Source of the DNA: an uncultured Prevotella sp.
Lineage (GTDB): Bacteria > Bacteroidota > Bacteroidia > Bacteroidales > Bacteroidaceae
Reading direction: 5' to 3'
DNA length: 15,280 nt
NCBI GenBank assembly: GCA_905372445.1
Contig: CAJPPF010000038.1
Coordinates: forward strand, 1-15,280
Shown here: piece after piece, positions 15,006-15,280 of the stretch
Layout: each line of letters starts with the position of its first letter
How positions within the stretch are numbered: the first letter of the stretch is position 1
Program-made: the position numbers and the translations under genes
Notes under the pieces: model-generated
The model's database searches: none
The model's input: only the letters and a program-made list of their open reading frames with translations
What the model was told of the DNA's origin: nothing

Positions 15006-15199
15006 CCCAAAACGGTCAATAGACCGCGGTGTCGTTTTCTTATCAAAGAACAAGAGCTTTCCTACTGCTTTCGCCCGCTTGTGTGGCATCTTACCAGCCG
15101 TATTACCTTGCCGTAGCCCGCTACGCCCACGGTAACAAGACTGCTAATATGCTCAACAATCAAACGAAATCAGGCAAGGAATCTATTGACCGTTTTGGG
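15006..15199 (+). mobile_element. MITE-like TIR element, copy A (194 bp)
   Basis: CCCAAAACGGTCAATAG (15006-15022) and CTATTGACCGTTTTGGG (15183-15199) are perfect 17 bp terminal inverted repeats. The interior aligns in opposite orientation with copy B (7641-7833). The central GCCGTAGCCCGCTACGCC (15110-15127) is the same 18 bases as in B and folds as CGTAGC/GCTACG. TTTA occurs near both ends (15001-15004 and 15200-15203), with one extra T at the left. A frame of 65 codons (15029-15226) crosses the element; I do not call it a gene. Confidence 0.75.
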
Positions 15200-15219
15200 T
15201 TTAAATGCTTTCTTGCCAT

Positions 15220-15280
15220 GGCGTAGGGGCGTGATTTATCACGCTTAAGCCCACTGTGTTCGGTCCATTGCGTGGTGTTG
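15220..15280 (+). repeat. REP arm and part of a doublet spacer, continuing past the window
   Basis: GGCGTAGGGGCGTGATTTAT (15220-15239) followed by CACGCTTAAGCCC is a REP arm of the CTTAAGCC variant. GGTCCATTGCG (15262-15272) is the inverse of the spacer motif in doublet 1, so a doublet in the reverse spacer orientation begins here and its second arm should lie just outside the window. Confidence 0.65.

Noticed and set aside
15029..15226. 65-codon frame starting with GTG across TIR element copy A
   Set aside because: It overlaps both the TIR and the next REP, copy B has an in-frame stop, and there is no ribosome binding site. Conservation is noted as a finding but not called a gene.

Overview
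The window reads as chromosomal DNA of a Bacteroidota member, most likely Prevotella-like. Pointers are several exact Bacteroidota promoter signatures (TAnnTTTG at -7, one with TTTG about 20 bases upstream), few Shine-Dalgarno sites, and family variants typical of that phylum: an EF-G2-type elongation factor paralog, a hemerythrin-LuxR regulator, and an AddB-like nuclease with an iron-sulfur staple. I see no tRNA, rRNA or CRISPR array and no intact transposase or phage gene.

Layout. 1-1646 (+): 3' part of an addB-like helicase/nuclease gene. 1647-2033: a 126 bp inverted REP doublet and the terminator of the next gene. 2034-4190 (-): EF-G2-type factor (fusA2) with degenerate GTPase motifs, divergent from hemW (4381-5490, +). 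5653-6603 (-): ScdA_N-like/hemerythrin/LuxR regulator with a good promoter. 6824-7535 (-): two overlapping genes, an unknown 76-residue protein and a DUF2335-like membrane protein, ending in a strong terminator. 7536-8896: 1.36 kb without a convincing gene but crowded with small elements: a 193 bp terminal-inverted-repeat (TIR) element, two REP doublets, a probable insertion sequence remnant and a long hairpin. 8897-10550 (-): operon of a cytidylate-kinase-like protein, lrgA and lrgB. 10758-14869 (+): seven closely spaced genes (two unknowns, GNAT acetyltransferase, YaaA, EamA transporter, free-methionine-(R)-sulfoxide reductase, HAD phosphatase). 14870-15280: more REP sequences and a second, 194 bp copy of the TIR element.

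How the genes fit together. Several genes suggest stress handling by an anaerobe: YaaA (peroxide response in E. coli), the methionine sulfoxide reductase, a diiron-domain regulator, and an EF-G paralog whose Bacteroides counterpart is used during carbon limitation. That theme is inference; each operon has its own layout evidence.

The least expected content is intergenic. About ten copies of a palindrome with core CGTGATTTATCACG occur in gaps between genes, several as inverted doublets (REPIN-like). Two copies of a TIR element of about 194 bp lie in opposite orientations, each touching one half of such a palindrome, and the two copies keep their terminal repeats paired by matching changes. No mobilising enzyme for either family is encoded here, so they look like non-autonomous elements.
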